From: UBA6144 sp964399165
GTDB taxonomy: Bacteria > Bdellovibrionota > Bacteriovoracia > Bacteriovoracales > Bacteriovoracaceae
Direction of reading: 5' to 3'
NCBI GenBank assembly: GCA_964399165.1
Contig: CAYNPO010000013.1
Span: 1 to 64,000 of the forward strand
Length of the DNA stretch: 64,000 nucleotides
Shown here: piece after piece, positions 1-8,054 of the stretch
How positions within the stretch are numbered: position 1 is the stretch's first letter
Layout: each line of letters starts with the position of its first letter
The notes under the pieces: generated by a model
What the model saw: the letters and a program-made list of their open reading frames with translations, nothing else
The model's database searches: none
Told to the model about the DNA's origin: nothing
Translations under genes and position numbers: made by a program

Positions 1-456
1 TGGAACGGCAACTTCGTGTGGGCCTGCCAAAACTACGACGGCGACGTGCAGTCCGACACGGTGGCCCAGGGCTTCGGTTCACTGGGCCTCATGACCTCCG
101 TGCTGGTCACTCCGGATGGCAAAACCATGGAGGCGGAAGCCGCCCACGGCACCGTCACCCGCCACTACCGCCTGCACCAGCAAGGTAAGCCCACCTCCAC
201 CAACCCCATCGCCTCCATCTTCGCGTGGACCCGGGGCCTCGCCCACCGGGCGAAGCTCGACGGGAACAAGGACCTGGCCCACTTCTGCGAATCCCTCGAG
301 AAGGTGTGCGTGGAGACGGTGGAGTCCGGCAAGATGACCAAGGACCTCGCGGTGTGCATCCACGGGGACAAGGTCACCGCGGACAAGTACCTCACCACCG
401 AGCAGTTTTTGGAGGCGATCAACCAGAACTTGCAGAAGAAACTGAACCGGACCTGA
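1..456 (+). CDS. icd: Isocitrate dehydrogenase (NADP+), C-terminal fragment
   Basis: The gene enters from the left edge, so only the last 151 residues are present. The enzyme oxidatively decarboxylates isocitrate to 2-oxoglutarate in the TCA cycle. The fragment contains the metal-binding YDGDVQSD segment (fragment residues 12-19) and AAHGTVTRHYR (48-57), which in eukaryote-type homodimeric NADP-IDHs contacts the NADP 2'-phosphate. This type differs from the E. coli-type Icd. The reading frame is open to base 1, so the in-window GTG at 16 is not the real start. A strong intrinsic terminator follows directly. Identity is secure. Confidence 0.93.
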   Translation, partial: WNGNFVWACQNYDGDVQSDTVAQGFGSLGLMTSVLVTPDGKTMEAEAAHGTVTRHYRLHQQGKPTSTNPIASIFAWTRGLAHRAKLDGNKDLAHFCESLEKVCVETVESGKMTKDLAVCIHGDKVTADKYLTTEQFLEAINQNLQKKLNRT

Positions 457-460
457 ACAT

Positions 461-490
461 AAAGGGGCCCTCCGGGGCCCCTTTCTTCTC
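461..490 (+). terminator. Rho-independent terminator after icd
   Basis: A perfect 10-bp stem (461-470 with 475-484) and a TCCG tetraloop are followed by a pyrimidine/T-rich tail. It begins five bases after the icd stop codon. Confidence 0.9.
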
Positions 491-541
491 CCCGTCCCTG
501 TAAAAACTTCCCGCCTGTCCTCCCCCATCCTATCCGCCCTC

Positions 542-628
542 TAGAATCGTTTCATGCGAACCTGCGTCCCTCCCTATTTCTTGTTCCAATTCAGGATGGA
601 CGGCCATCCCCTGAGCGCGGGATCATAG
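542..628 (+). other. Possible leaderless leader peptide upstream of ppx
   Basis: A TAGAAT hexamer (542-547) stands six bases before an ATG at 554. That ATG opens a 24-codon frame ending in TAG at 626-628, three bases before the ppx ATG and in the same frame. The ppx ATG has no good SD, so translation could be coupled. The -10-N6-ATG geometry matches other genes in this window, but no convincing -35 is visible and the peptide resembles nothing I know. Confidence 0.25.
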
Positions 629-631
629 GCC

Positions 632-1570
632 ATGCCCCCTTTCCTGCGTCCCGAAAACCGCCGCGCCGTCGCCGCCATTGACCTGGGCTCCAACGCACTC
701 CGCGCGGTGATCGTGCGCCCGGTGAAGAACCGCCTGCACGTGGTGGCGGAATTCCGGGAGCCCTTGCGCCTGGGCGAAGACGTGTTCAAGAACGGCACCA
801 TCTCCGTACCCAAGATCGCCGCCACCGAGGACGTGTTCATCCGGCTGCTGCACCTCTTCGCCGCCCATGGCGTGGAGGACGTGCGTGCCATCGCCACCAG
901 CGCCATGCGGGACGCCAAGAACGCCCCGCTGGTGGTCCAACGGGTGGAGCAGGCCACCGGCATCCGCATCGAGTCCATCTCGGGCCTTGAGGAGGCGCGC
1001 CTCATCCATCGGGCGGTAGGGACCGAGGTTCCCCTCAAGGGCAAAAACGCCGTGCTGATGGACGTTGGTGGTGGCTCCACCGAAATTACCTTGGTGAAGA
1101 AAGGAAAGTTCGTCGCCTCCCGCAGCTTTGATGTGGGGACCGTCCGACTCCTGGGGCTGGCCCGCCAACGGGACCTGGATGAGCGCGTGCAGGCCCATGT
1201 GGCCAACATCATGCGCTTCATCGACGCTCACCTCCCCCACCACGATCTTTTCGTTGGCACTGGCGGCAACCTCCGGCGCATCGGCAAAATACGTAAGAAG
1301 ATCCTGGGCAAGAGCGCGGAAGAATGTCTCTACCGGGAAGTGGCCCACATGGCGGACACGCTCTTCGGCATGAGTTTCATCGAGCGCGTGCGCAACCTAT
1401 CGTTGGACCCTGATCGCGCCGACGTGATCCTACCCGCCACCATGCTGGTGCGCACGCTCATGGAGGCGTTGGGGGCGGACAAGATTCTCTTGCCCAAAGT
1501 GGGCCTCAAGGAGGGCGTGGTGCTCTCCATGGTGGACGGCGGACGCCAGCGCTTCGTGTTCAGGGACTGA
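632..1570 (+). CDS. ppx: Ppx/GppA-family exopolyphosphatase
   Basis: This is a 312-residue enzyme of the ASKHA fold that releases phosphate from polyphosphate or hydrolyses pppGpp. The phosphate-1 loop DLGSN lies at 17-21, the catalytic GLEEAR at 118-123 (the general-base Glu in E. coli Ppx) and the phosphate-2 loop MDVGGGSTE at 143-151. Length matches the short two-domain form without the C-terminal HD extension of E. coli Ppx. It is convergent with sixA-ppk and overlaps the sixA end by 11 bp, so synthesis and breakdown of polyphosphate are encoded side by side. No clear SD precedes the ATG. Whether polyP or pppGpp is the main substrate cannot be told from sequence; context favours polyP. 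Confidence 0.93.
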   Translation: MPPFLRPENRRAVAAIDLGSNALRAVIVRPVKNRLHVVAEFREPLRLGEDVFKNGTISVPKIAATEDVFIRLLHLFAAHGVEDVRAIATSAMRDAKNAPLVVQRVEQATGIRIESISGLEEARLIHRAVGTEVPLKGKNAVLMDVGGGSTEITLVKKGKFVASRSFDVGTVRLLGLARQRDLDERVQAHVANIMRFIDAHLPHHDLFVGTGGNLRRIGKIRKKILGKSAEECLYREVAHMADTLFGMSFIERVRNLSLDPDRADVILPATMLVRTLMEALGADKILLPKVGLKEGVVLSMVDGGRQRFVFRD

Positions 1571-2054
1571 GGTCTTCCAAGAATTGCGGCGACACCAAGA
1601 GCTTCATCATGAGTCCTTCCCAAATGCCCCCTTCCAACACGCACACGCCGCCTTTCTTGAAGCCCATGAAGTCGTGCTCGGGGTGCAGACCTAAGAGCGC
1701 AGCGATGACCGAGGAGAAATGCGGCTCGTGGCCCACGAAGAAGTAAGTCCCTTCGGTGGGCAGAAACGAAATGTACTCCACCAGGTGCATGGGATCCTCG
1801 AGTTTCTGCAGGTCGGTGATCAGCTCCAGGTCGGCGTCGGGCCAGACTTCCGAGATTATCTCAGCGGTCTGCACCGCCCGAAAGAGCGGGCTGCAGAACA
1901 CCACGTCCGGCGCGGGCAGGGCGGGCCGCAGTTTGCGGATGGCGGCGCGGAAGCGCTTCTCGCCCTTGGGCGTGAGCTCCCGCTGGAAATCCAGGTCGGC
2001 GTCGTCGAGGGAGTGCCCTTCGGCGGTGGCGTGGCGGACAAAGACCAGTTTCAT
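1560..2054 (-). CDS. sixA: SixA-like histidine phosphatase
   Basis: This 164-residue member of the histidine phosphatase (phosphoglycerate-mutase-like) superfamily probably dephosphorylates phosphohistidine or small phosphoesters. The RHAT motif at 7-10 carries the nucleophilic His8, the CSPLFRAVQTA segment follows at 54-64, and GHEPH at 108-112 carries the second catalytic His. The SixA subfamily is suggested by the small size and lack of insertions. Its ATG overlaps the ppk stop (ATGA), implying translational coupling. PPK itself is autophosphorylated on histidine, so a phosphohistidine phosphatase in this operon is suggestive, but that link is inference. Confidence 0.85.
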   Translation of the reverse strand: MKLVFVRHATAEGHSLDDADLDFQRELTPKGEKRFRAAIRKLRPALPAPDVVFCSPLFRAVQTAEIISEVWPDADLELITDLQKLEDPMHLVEYISFLPTEGTYFFVGHEPHFSSVIAALLGLHPEHDFMGFKKGGVCVLEGGIWEGLMMKLLVSPQFLEDLSP

Positions 2055-4213
2055 TCACCACCTCCCAGGCTGGTTTCCAGGGCGCGCACGCGCGCCATCA
2101 TCACTTCGTGGGTACCGCGCTCTTCCTCGCCGGGCGCGGGAGAGCGCTGGACGTAAGCCCCGTCGGCCTTGAGTTCCCAGGCGCGGCGGTTGTCCGCGTG
2201 CATGACCTCTATGAACTCCCATAGCCGGGCCTTGATGCGCGGGTCGTGGATGGGCACCACCACTTCCACCCTGTGGTGCAAGTTCCGGTGCATCCAGTCC
2301 GCGGAGCCGATGAAAAACTCGCCCTCCTCCGGGGCCTTCTTGCCCCCAGAAAAGTAGAACACCCGCGAGTGCTCGAGAAAGCGCCCGATGACGGAGAAGA
2401 CCCGGATGTTGTCCGAGAGACCGGGGATGCCGGGCTTGAGACAGCAGAAGCCGCGCACGTACAGCCGCACCTCGACTCCCGCGCGGGAGGCCTCGTACAG
2501 GGCCTCGCTCAAGGTCTCGTCTTCCAGGCTGTTCATCTTGGCGACGATCAGTCCGTGGCCGGTCTTCTGCTTGGCCTCGGCCTCGGCCTTGATGCGCGCG
2601 AGGAAGCTGGTCTTCATGTTCACCGGCGCCACCAGGATTTCCTTGTAGTCCGCCTTGAGCGAACTGCCGGTCAGGTAGTTGAACATCTCAAGCGTCTCGG
2701 CGGTGATCCGGCGGTCGCAGGTGAAAAGTCCCAGATCGGTATAGAGGTTAGACGTGACCACGTTGTAGTTACCGGTGCCCACGTGGGCGTAGCTCATGAT
2801 CTCGCCGTCGGCCTCCTGGCGCACCACCAGAGCGGTCTTGGTGTGGGTCTTGAGGCCCAGGATGCCGTACACCACGTGCACGCCGGCGTCCTCGAGCTTG
2901 TTGGCCCAGAAGATGTTCCTTTGCTCGTCGAAGCGCGCCTTGAGCTCGATCAGACACACCACCTGCTTGCCCGCCTCCGCCGCCTTGATCAGGCTGCGGA
3001 TGAAGGGGCTGTTGTCGCCCGTGCGGTAGAGGGTCATCTTGATGGCGAGCACGTTGGGGTCCTCGGACGCCTGGGCGATGAAGCGTTCCACCGTGGCGGG
3101 AAAACTCTCGTACGGGTGGTGAACCAGGATATCGCCCTGACGGATGAGCTGGAAGACGTTCCCCTCTTCCTGGAAGGCCACGGGGACATGGGGAACCCAT
3201 GGACGGTACTTCAACCGAGGGATGTCCAGGTCCACGATGGCCTTGAAGGAGCCATAGTCCATGGGATAGTCGCCCACGTAGACGTCGTCGTCCTGGATTT
3301 CCAGGGAGTCCTTGAGGAAGCCCAATAGGCCCGCGTCGCAGTCCCGGTACACTTCCAGCCGCACGCACTCGGCGAGCCGGCGCTCTTTCAGTCCTTCCTC
3401 CACCAAAAGCATCAGGTCCTCGGCCTCCTCGTCCCGGTGCTCAATGTCCGCGTTGCGGGTCACGCGGAAGGGCACCACCTGGCCGATTTCCATGCCGGGA
3501 TAGAGGTCGCGCAGGTTGGCGCGCACGATGGAGGTCAGACGCACGAAGCGGATGCCCTGCTCGTCGCCGGGCAGGCGCAACCAGGAGGAGACCACCTGGG
3601 GCAGCTTCACGCGGGAAAACAGGATGGCCCCGGTGTCGGGGTTCTTGAGCGTGAGCCCGATGGAGAAGGACAAGTTGGAAACGAAGGGGAACGGGTGGCC
3701 GGGGTCCACCGAGAGCGGGGTGAGAACCGGGAAGACCTTGCGCTTAAAATGATCGTCGCAAAACGCTTTCTCCTCCGCCTTCAGGTCGTCATACACCAGG
3801 AAGCGCACCCCTTCTTTCTCGAGCTCGGGCACCAGGGCATGGAAAACCTTGTTCTGGGTCGCTTGGTCTTGCAGGATATGCTCCCGCACCGCCCGCAGCT
3901 GGGTCTCGGGGGTCATGCCGTCCACGGAAACGTGTCCCACGCCGGAGGCCACCTGCCGCTTGAGCCGCCCGATGCGCTTCATGATGAACTCGTCCAGATT
4001 GGAGCTGTAGATCATCAGGAAGCGTAACCGCTCCAGCAGAGGGGTGCGGGGGTCCGAGGCCTCGTGGAGCACGCGCCGGTTGAACTGCAGCCAAGAGAGG
4101 TCGCGGTTCAAGAAGTGGGAGGGGTCCACGTTGAACTCGATCTTCTTATTGGCCTTCTGGCTTTTGCGGGGCTTGCGCATGGGTGTCCAAAGTTTAGACA
4201 GCGGGACCGCCAC
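2051..4213 (-). CDS. ppk: Polyphosphate kinase 1
   Basis: A 720-residue PPK1 that reversibly transfers the ATP gamma-phosphate to polyphosphate. The N domain begins with FLNRDLSWLQFN (34-45), typical of the family. The catalytic domains resemble a phospholipase-D fold. The autophosphorylated histidine is His457 in GLKTHTK (453-459), equivalent to the first HxK histidine of E. coli PPK; the second motif includes GSADWMHRNLHHRVE near the C-terminus. The 720 residues slightly exceed the usual 690 because of a basic N-terminal extension; an internal ATG 11 codons in is an alternative start. It is the first gene of a ppk-sixA operon. Confidence 0.96.
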   Translation of the reverse strand: MAVPLSKLWTPMRKPRKSQKANKKIEFNVDPSHFLNRDLSWLQFNRRVLHEASDPRTPLLERLRFLMIYSSNLDEFIMKRIGRLKRQVASGVGHVSVDGMTPETQLRAVREHILQDQATQNKVFHALVPELEKEGVRFLVYDDLKAEEKAFCDDHFKRKVFPVLTPLSVDPGHPFPFVSNLSFSIGLTLKNPDTGAILFSRVKLPQVVSSWLRLPGDEQGIRFVRLTSIVRANLRDLYPGMEIGQVVPFRVTRNADIEHRDEEAEDLMLLVEEGLKERRLAECVRLEVYRDCDAGLLGFLKDSLEIQDDDVYVGDYPMDYGSFKAIVDLDIPRLKYRPWVPHVPVAFQEEGNVFQLIRQGDILVHHPYESFPATVERFIAQASEDPNVLAIKMTLYRTGDNSPFIRSLIKAAEAGKQVVCLIELKARFDEQRNIFWANKLEDAGVHVVYGILGLKTHTKTALVVRQEADGEIMSYAHVGTGNYNVVTSNLYTDLGLFTCDRRITAETLEMFNYLTGSSLKADYKEILVAPVNMKTSFLARIKAEAEAKQKTGHGLIVAKMNSLEDETLSEALYEASRAGVEVRLYVRGFCCLKPGIPGLSDNIRVFSVIGRFLEHSRVFYFSGGKKAPEEGEFFIGSADWMHRNLHHRVEVVVPIHDPRIKARLWEFIEVMHADNRRAWELKADGAYVQRSPAPGEEERGTHEVMMARVRALETSLGGGE

Positions 4214-4400
4214 TGCGGAAAAGCTGGGCGGCCCGAGTGCTTCATCTTAGGAGCGAGTCCAAGGAGCTGACAACGGGTAACCCTATGAAAATCCATCGAT
4301 TTAACTGAACTTTGACGAAGAGGGTCAAAAAAGCCCGGTTTTGGCATGGGGTTTGGATAGAAAAGCCCAAACACCGTGTAATTTTTACAAGGAGCCTGGC

Positions 4401-5363
4401 ATGAAAAAGCACTCTTCTTGGGCCATCGCCCTCCCCGCCCTGGCGGTTTTGGCGCTGCCCCTGACCTTGGACACCGTCCTGCGGAAGGACTGGCAAGGCG
4501 AGCGAGGCATCGCCAGCGAGGAAACCGAGGCCGCTCTTCCGGCCACCGCCTCGGATGACCAGGAAAACCTCGTCACTCAAGAGGAAGTCGCGGTAACAAC
4601 CCCGGAGACCGCCGCATCGCCAGATACCGCATCCCCATCCGAGGCCGTCGGCCAAGCAGGCGCCGAGTCGGTTGAGGCAACCGTCGAGTCTGCTGAGGCA
4701 ACCGCCGAGTCCACCGAAGCGGCTCCCACGGAGCCTGCCGCGCCTGCGATCGTGGACAACAATCCCCCGGCCACCCCGGCTTCACCCGACACGCCAGAGC
4801 CCCGTTGTGGCCAGGCCGCCGAGGAAAGTCCCGTGGCGACTCTCCAGCGGAGCCTTGGTCCTGTGGTCACTGCGGTGAAACCGCCCCTCGCCAATCCCAC
4901 TCCTGCGACGGTGGCCACGACTCCCGAGCCCACTTCTACTGCGGATCTCACGGACCGCCAACTGCTCGAGCGCCTGGTGCAGCTCATGGAGGCCAACAAC
5001 GCCGCCCTGTCCGGACTCGCCGCCGGCGGCTTCTTGCGTGACCCGTTCCAATCCCCTAGCACGCCGGGCTTTAGCCCCTTCAATTATCCCTTCGCCCAAG
5101 ACGACATGATGCGGGCCCAGATCATGCCCTTCCACCGTCAGCTCTCGCTGATGTCCGGCGACGACATGCTCCTGCGCATGCAGCAACCCCAAGTGGTCTA
5201 TAACAACCAGACCTACAATACCTACCCGCAGATGGCGCCGCCGGTGTCCGCCTTCGGGCAAATGTCCCCCCAGCAACCCTTGATGTACGGCCAAAACGTG
5301 GGCGTGCCCGCAGGCTTCTACAACTTCGGGCAATCCGAGCTCTCCGCTGGGGCATTCCTCTAA
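4401..5363 (+). CDS. Low-complexity exported protein, unknown function
   Basis: A 320-residue product not recognised as a family member. The start is fixed by AAGGAG (4389-4394) six bases before the ATG. An N-terminal hydrophobic segment (about 7-25) looks like a signal peptide or anchor. Residues 40-165 are almost entirely Glu, Ala, Thr, Ser and Pro with repeated (V/A)EAT(V/A)ES units. A short predicted helix (about 172-200) with leucine spacing follows. The C-terminal third is rich in Gln, Asn, Tyr, Met and Pro, like an extracellular low-complexity tail. It is monocistronic with its own terminator. A surface or periplasm-spanning protein seems likely, but no function can be assigned. Confidence 0.75.
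   Translation: MKKHSSWAIALPALAVLALPLTLDTVLRKDWQGERGIASEETEAALPATASDDQENLVTQEEVAVTTPETAASPDTASPSEAVGQAGAESVEATVESAEATAESTEAAPTEPAAPAIVDNNPPATPASPDTPEPRCGQAAEESPVATLQRSLGPVVTAVKPPLANPTPATVATTPEPTSTADLTDRQLLERLVQLMEANNAALSGLAAGGFLRDPFQSPSTPGFSPFNYPFAQDDMMRAQIMPFHRQLSLMSGDDMLLRMQQPQVVYNNQTYNTYPQMAPPVSAFGQMSPQQPLMYGQNVGVPAGFYNFGQSELSAGAFL
4671..4712 (+). repeat. Two tandem 21-bp coding repeats
   Basis: Two consecutive 21-bp units identical at 18 of 21 positions encode the Glu/Ala/Thr-rich repeats of the protein at 4401-5363. All three differences are C/T transitions. A degenerate third unit follows. Confidence 0.7.
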
Positions 5364-5385
5364 AACCAGCCACATCCCCCTGTCG

Positions 5386-5412
5386 AAAAGCCCCGCCCCC
5401 GCGGGGCTTTTT
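5386..5412 (+). terminator. Intrinsic terminator after the low-complexity gene
   Basis: A perfect 11-bp stem (5386-5396 with 5401-5411), a CCCC loop and a run of T residues, 23 bases after the stop codon at 5363. Confidence 0.92.
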
Positions 5413-5418
5413 CATGTC

Positions 5419-5445
5419 TTAAGAGTCCTTCATCCCTGACGATAA
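5419..5445 (+). promoter_or_regulatory. FliA (sigma-28)-like promoter
   Basis: TTAAGAGT, an exact 11-base spacer, and GACGATAA. Against the enterobacterial consensus TAAAGTTT-N11-GCCGATAA the -10 matches 7 of 8 and the -35 matches 5 of 8. It lies about 38 bases before the zinc-ribbon gene, with a terminator just upstream. The match is to a known consensus; activity is inferred. Confidence 0.45.
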
Positions 5446-5482
5446 GCCAGATGTACCTCGCGGCCTGCATCCGAGAGAGCAC

Positions 5483-5728
5483 ATGGAAAAAGTCAAAAAA
5501 CCACTTAAACAAGATACATTGATCGCCAAGGCGTGCCACGTCTGCGGACACTACCAAGAGGCCGTCGTGGAGCCTGAGCGCTGCGTGAAATGCGCCAAGG
5601 CCTTTCTCCCGTTAAATTACTTCCACAAAATCCATGCGCACAAAGGCGAAAAATTCCAAGCGCTTTTCGCCGAAGGCGAGCAGCTGGACGACGCAGACCT
5701 CATCAAAGGGCTCTACGTCCTGTGGTGA
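5483..5728 (+). CDS. Small zinc-ribbon protein
   Basis: An 81-residue cytoplasmic protein with two CxxC knuckles, CHVC (18-21) and CVKC (34-37), typical of a zinc ribbon. The remainder is hydrophilic and ends in GLYVLW. It has no signal peptide. It stands 18 bases upstream of recJ in the same direction and probably shares a transcript, with a FliA-like promoter in front. Small zinc ribbons of this type often act as nucleic-acid or protein adaptors, but no specific role can be read here. Confidence 0.8.
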   Translation: MEKVKKPLKQDTLIAKACHVCGHYQEAVVEPERCVKCAKAFLPLNYFHKIHAHKGEKFQALFAEGEQLDDADLIKGLYVLW

Positions 5729-5746
5729 GTTTGTTACCGTCGAGGA

Positions 5747-7423
5747 ATGACGTCTCCCCTCCATCCCGCCGTCCTGCGCCTCATGGAAAAACGCGGTCTC
5801 ACCGGTACCAAGGCCTCTGACTTCCTCTCCTGGAACCTCAAAGAACTCCCCGACCTCACCCAGATGCTGGACATGGACAAGGCCGCCCGCCGCTTGGTGG
5901 ACGCACTGAACGCCGGCGAGAGAATCGGAATCTACGGGGACTACGACGTGGACGGCGCCACTTCCTGCGCCCTCCTCTTCCACTTCTTCAAGTCACTCGG
6001 GCATGAACCCGCCGTGTTCCAGCCCAGCCGCTTCGTGGAGGGCTATGGCATCCACCCGGTCTCCATTGACAACGCCATGGCCGAAGGCGTGAAGGTGCTG
6101 GTCTCCGTGGACTGCGGCATCAGCAACACCGAGACCGCGGACTACGCGGCCGGGAAACTCGACCTCATCATCACCGACCACCACCGGGACGCCGCTCCCC
6201 ACATACCCCGCGCCTTCGCGGTGGTGAATCCCAACCGCCGGGACGAGCCCGCCGGCAATCCCCTGGGCGCGCTGGCCGGCGTTGGCGTGGCGTTCGCGTT
6301 GACGGTGAAGATCCGCGAACTGCTTATCGCCTCAGGGCGTGAGGTCCCCTCGGTTTATCCCTTGCTCCCCTTCGTCGCCATCGGCACCATCTGTGACTTG
6401 GCGGTGCTCACGCCGCTCAACCTACGCCTCACCCGCCATGGGCTCAAGCAGATCCCGACTTGCGGTTTCCCGGGCCTGCTCGCCTTTTTTGCCCCCGAGG
6501 AACTCAAAGATGGCGTGACCAGCGAAAAAATCGCCTTCAACATCGGTCCCATGATCAATTCCAAGGGGCGCCTGGAGCACCCTGAGCGCGCCTTCAAGCT
6601 CCTTACCGCCCCGACCCGCGAAGAAGCGCGCGAGCACTACGCCCATCTGGAAATTTCCAACCGCGACCGCCGCCTGATCCAGGCCGAGGTGTTCCAGGGC
6701 GCCAAGGAAGAAGTCCTCAAAAAAATCCAGGGCGAGATGGTGGCCAACGTGGTCTACCGCCCGGACTGGCACGAGGGCGTGGTGGGTATCGTGGCCAGCA
6801 AGCTGGTGGAGACCTTCGGCGTGCCCGCGGTGGTGCTGACAAACGCCGAGGAAAAAGGCGTGGTGAAGGGCTCCGCCCGCACCGCCGGCGAGCTCAACAT
6901 CTTCGAGTGCCTGCAGGAGTGCGCCGACCTCTTTATCAAGTTCGGTGGGCACAAGGGCGCCGCGGGCCTATCCCTGCGCGCGGAAAACGTTCCCGCTTTC
7001 CAGAAGCGCCTGGCCGAGGTCATCGCCCGCCAACCGGCCCTTCTGCGCACCCGCCCCGAGCGCTGGGACGTGGAGCTGGAACCCGGCGAGATCAACGCCC
7101 AGCTGGTCCGCGACCTCGCCTTCCTGGAACCTTTCGGCAACGGCAACGAGCGCCCGGTCTTCCGCATGGCCGGTGTGAAGCTCGCGAGCTTCCGCATCCT
7201 GAAGGACGCTCACGTGCGCTGGACGTTCTCCCCGGTGAAGAACCCGGGCGCCTCCCTCACCGGCATCAGCTTCAACTATCTCGGAAAATGGAACGAGCCT
7301 TCCCCGGATGAAGTGTTCCAGCGCCAGTCACGGGCACCGATCACGCTGCAATTTGGATTGGGGATCAACCGGTTCAACGGGAACGAGACAATTCAGTTGC
7401 AGGTGGAGCGGGTGATTCTGTAG
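5747..7423 (+). CDS. recJ: Single-stranded-DNA 5'-3' exonuclease RecJ
   Basis: A 558-residue DHH-family exonuclease used in RecF-pathway recombination and mismatch repair. Motifs I to III are intact: DYDVDG at 65-70, VDCG at 121-124 and TDHH at 143-146. A fourth metal motif sits in AIGTICDLA, and the DHHA1 domain carries GSART and FGGHKGAAG, followed by the C-terminal OB-type domain. Length is close to E. coli RecJ (577). The GAGGA before the ATG at 5747 is unusually close, so the start is less certain than the identity. Confidence 0.95.
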   Translation: MTSPLHPAVLRLMEKRGLTGTKASDFLSWNLKELPDLTQMLDMDKAARRLVDALNAGERIGIYGDYDVDGATSCALLFHFFKSLGHEPAVFQPSRFVEGYGIHPVSIDNAMAEGVKVLVSVDCGISNTETADYAAGKLDLIITDHHRDAAPHIPRAFAVVNPNRRDEPAGNPLGALAGVGVAFALTVKIRELLIASGREVPSVYPLLPFVAIGTICDLAVLTPLNLRLTRHGLKQIPTCGFPGLLAFFAPEELKDGVTSEKIAFNIGPMINSKGRLEHPERAFKLLTAPTREEAREHYAHLEISNRDRRLIQAEVFQGAKEEVLKKIQGEMVANVVYRPDWHEGVVGIVASKLVETFGVPAVVLTNAEEKGVVKGSARTAGELNIFECLQECADLFIKFGGHKGAAGLSLRAENVPAFQKRLAEVIARQPALLRTRPERWDVELEPGEINAQLVRDLAFLEPFGNGNERPVFRMAGVKLASFRILKDAHVRWTFSPVKNPGASLTGISFNYLGKWNEPSPDEVFQRQSRAPITLQFGLGINRFNGNETIQLQVERVIL

Positions 7424-7468
7424 TCACTTGAGCAGAGAGCTAAGTGCCTAGGCCGACAATTAATCACT

Positions 7469-7509
7469 TAACGCGAGTTCACCTCCGCTGCGGAGGTGAA
7501 CTCGCGTTA
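7469..7509. repeat. Perfect 20-bp inverted repeat between convergent genes
   Basis: Two 20-base arms (7469-7488 and 7490-7509) are exactly complementary around a single T, so the DNA is a 41-base near-perfect palindrome. It lies between recJ and the convergent cyclophilin gene. There is no flanking T-run, so it is not a classical intrinsic terminator, but RNA from either strand would form a very stable hairpin. Its core also occurs in an imperfect hairpin at 40577-40609, likewise at a convergent junction. Confidence 0.9.
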
Positions 7510-7517
7510 GTACCATT

Positions 7518-8054
7518 TCAACCGCGAATAATTTCGACTTTATTGATCCGCACATCTTCACGGGGACGATCCATCGGCCCAGTGGGCGTGCGCCCGATCT
7601 TGTTGATCACGTCCTGCCCCTCAACCACTTTCCCAAACACCGTGTGACGCCCATCCAAGTGCGGAGTGGCGGCCAAGGTAATGAAGAACTGGGAGCCGTT
7701 GGTGCCAGGGCCCGCATTGGCCATGGAGAGCACGCCGGGTCCGTCGTGGCGGAGCTCACGGTTGAACTCGTCTCCGAAGCGGTAGCCAGGGCCGCCGCGG
7801 CCGGAGCCTTCGGGGCATCCGCCCTGGATCATGAAGCCGTTGATCACGCGGTGGAAGATGAGGCCGTCGTAGAAGTTTCCGCCCTTGTCGGTTTCCTGCC
7901 GGCCTTCGGCCAGGTTGACGAAATTCCACACCGTCTCGGGGCACTTGTCGGCGAAGAGGTCGATGGTGAAATTGCCCAGGGTGGTCTCAAAGCGCGCTTT
8001 GAGGCTTGTCACCGCTTCCTTGTGGTCCGATTTCTTTCTGCCCATTCCGAACAT
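7518..8054 (-). CDS. Cyclophilin-type peptidyl-prolyl isomerase
   Basis: A 178-residue cyclophilin catalysing cis-trans isomerisation of X-Pro bonds. The active-site segment FHRVINGFMIQGG has its catalytic Arg at 69, QFF lies at 122-124, and HLDGRHTVFG at 132-141. There is no signal peptide; a charged N-terminus (MFGMGRKKSDHK) suggests a cytoplasmic enzyme. GGAGG six bases before the ATG fixes the start even though the upstream lipoprotein gene overlaps by 68 bp in another frame. It closes a three-gene minus-strand operon. Confidence 0.93.
   Translation of the reverse strand: MFGMGRKKSDHKEAVTSLKARFETTLGNFTIDLFADKCPETVWNFVNLAEGRQETDKGGNFYDGLIFHRVINGFMIQGGCPEGSGRGGPGYRFGDEFNRELRHDGPGVLSMANAGPGTNGSQFFITLAATPHLDGRHTVFGKVVEGQDVINKIGRTPTGPMDRPREDVRINKVEIIRG

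Noticed and set aside
2246..3328. Long open frame antisense to ppk (360 codons)
   Set aside because: Shadow of a GC-rich gene; the opposite frame carries all PPK motifs.
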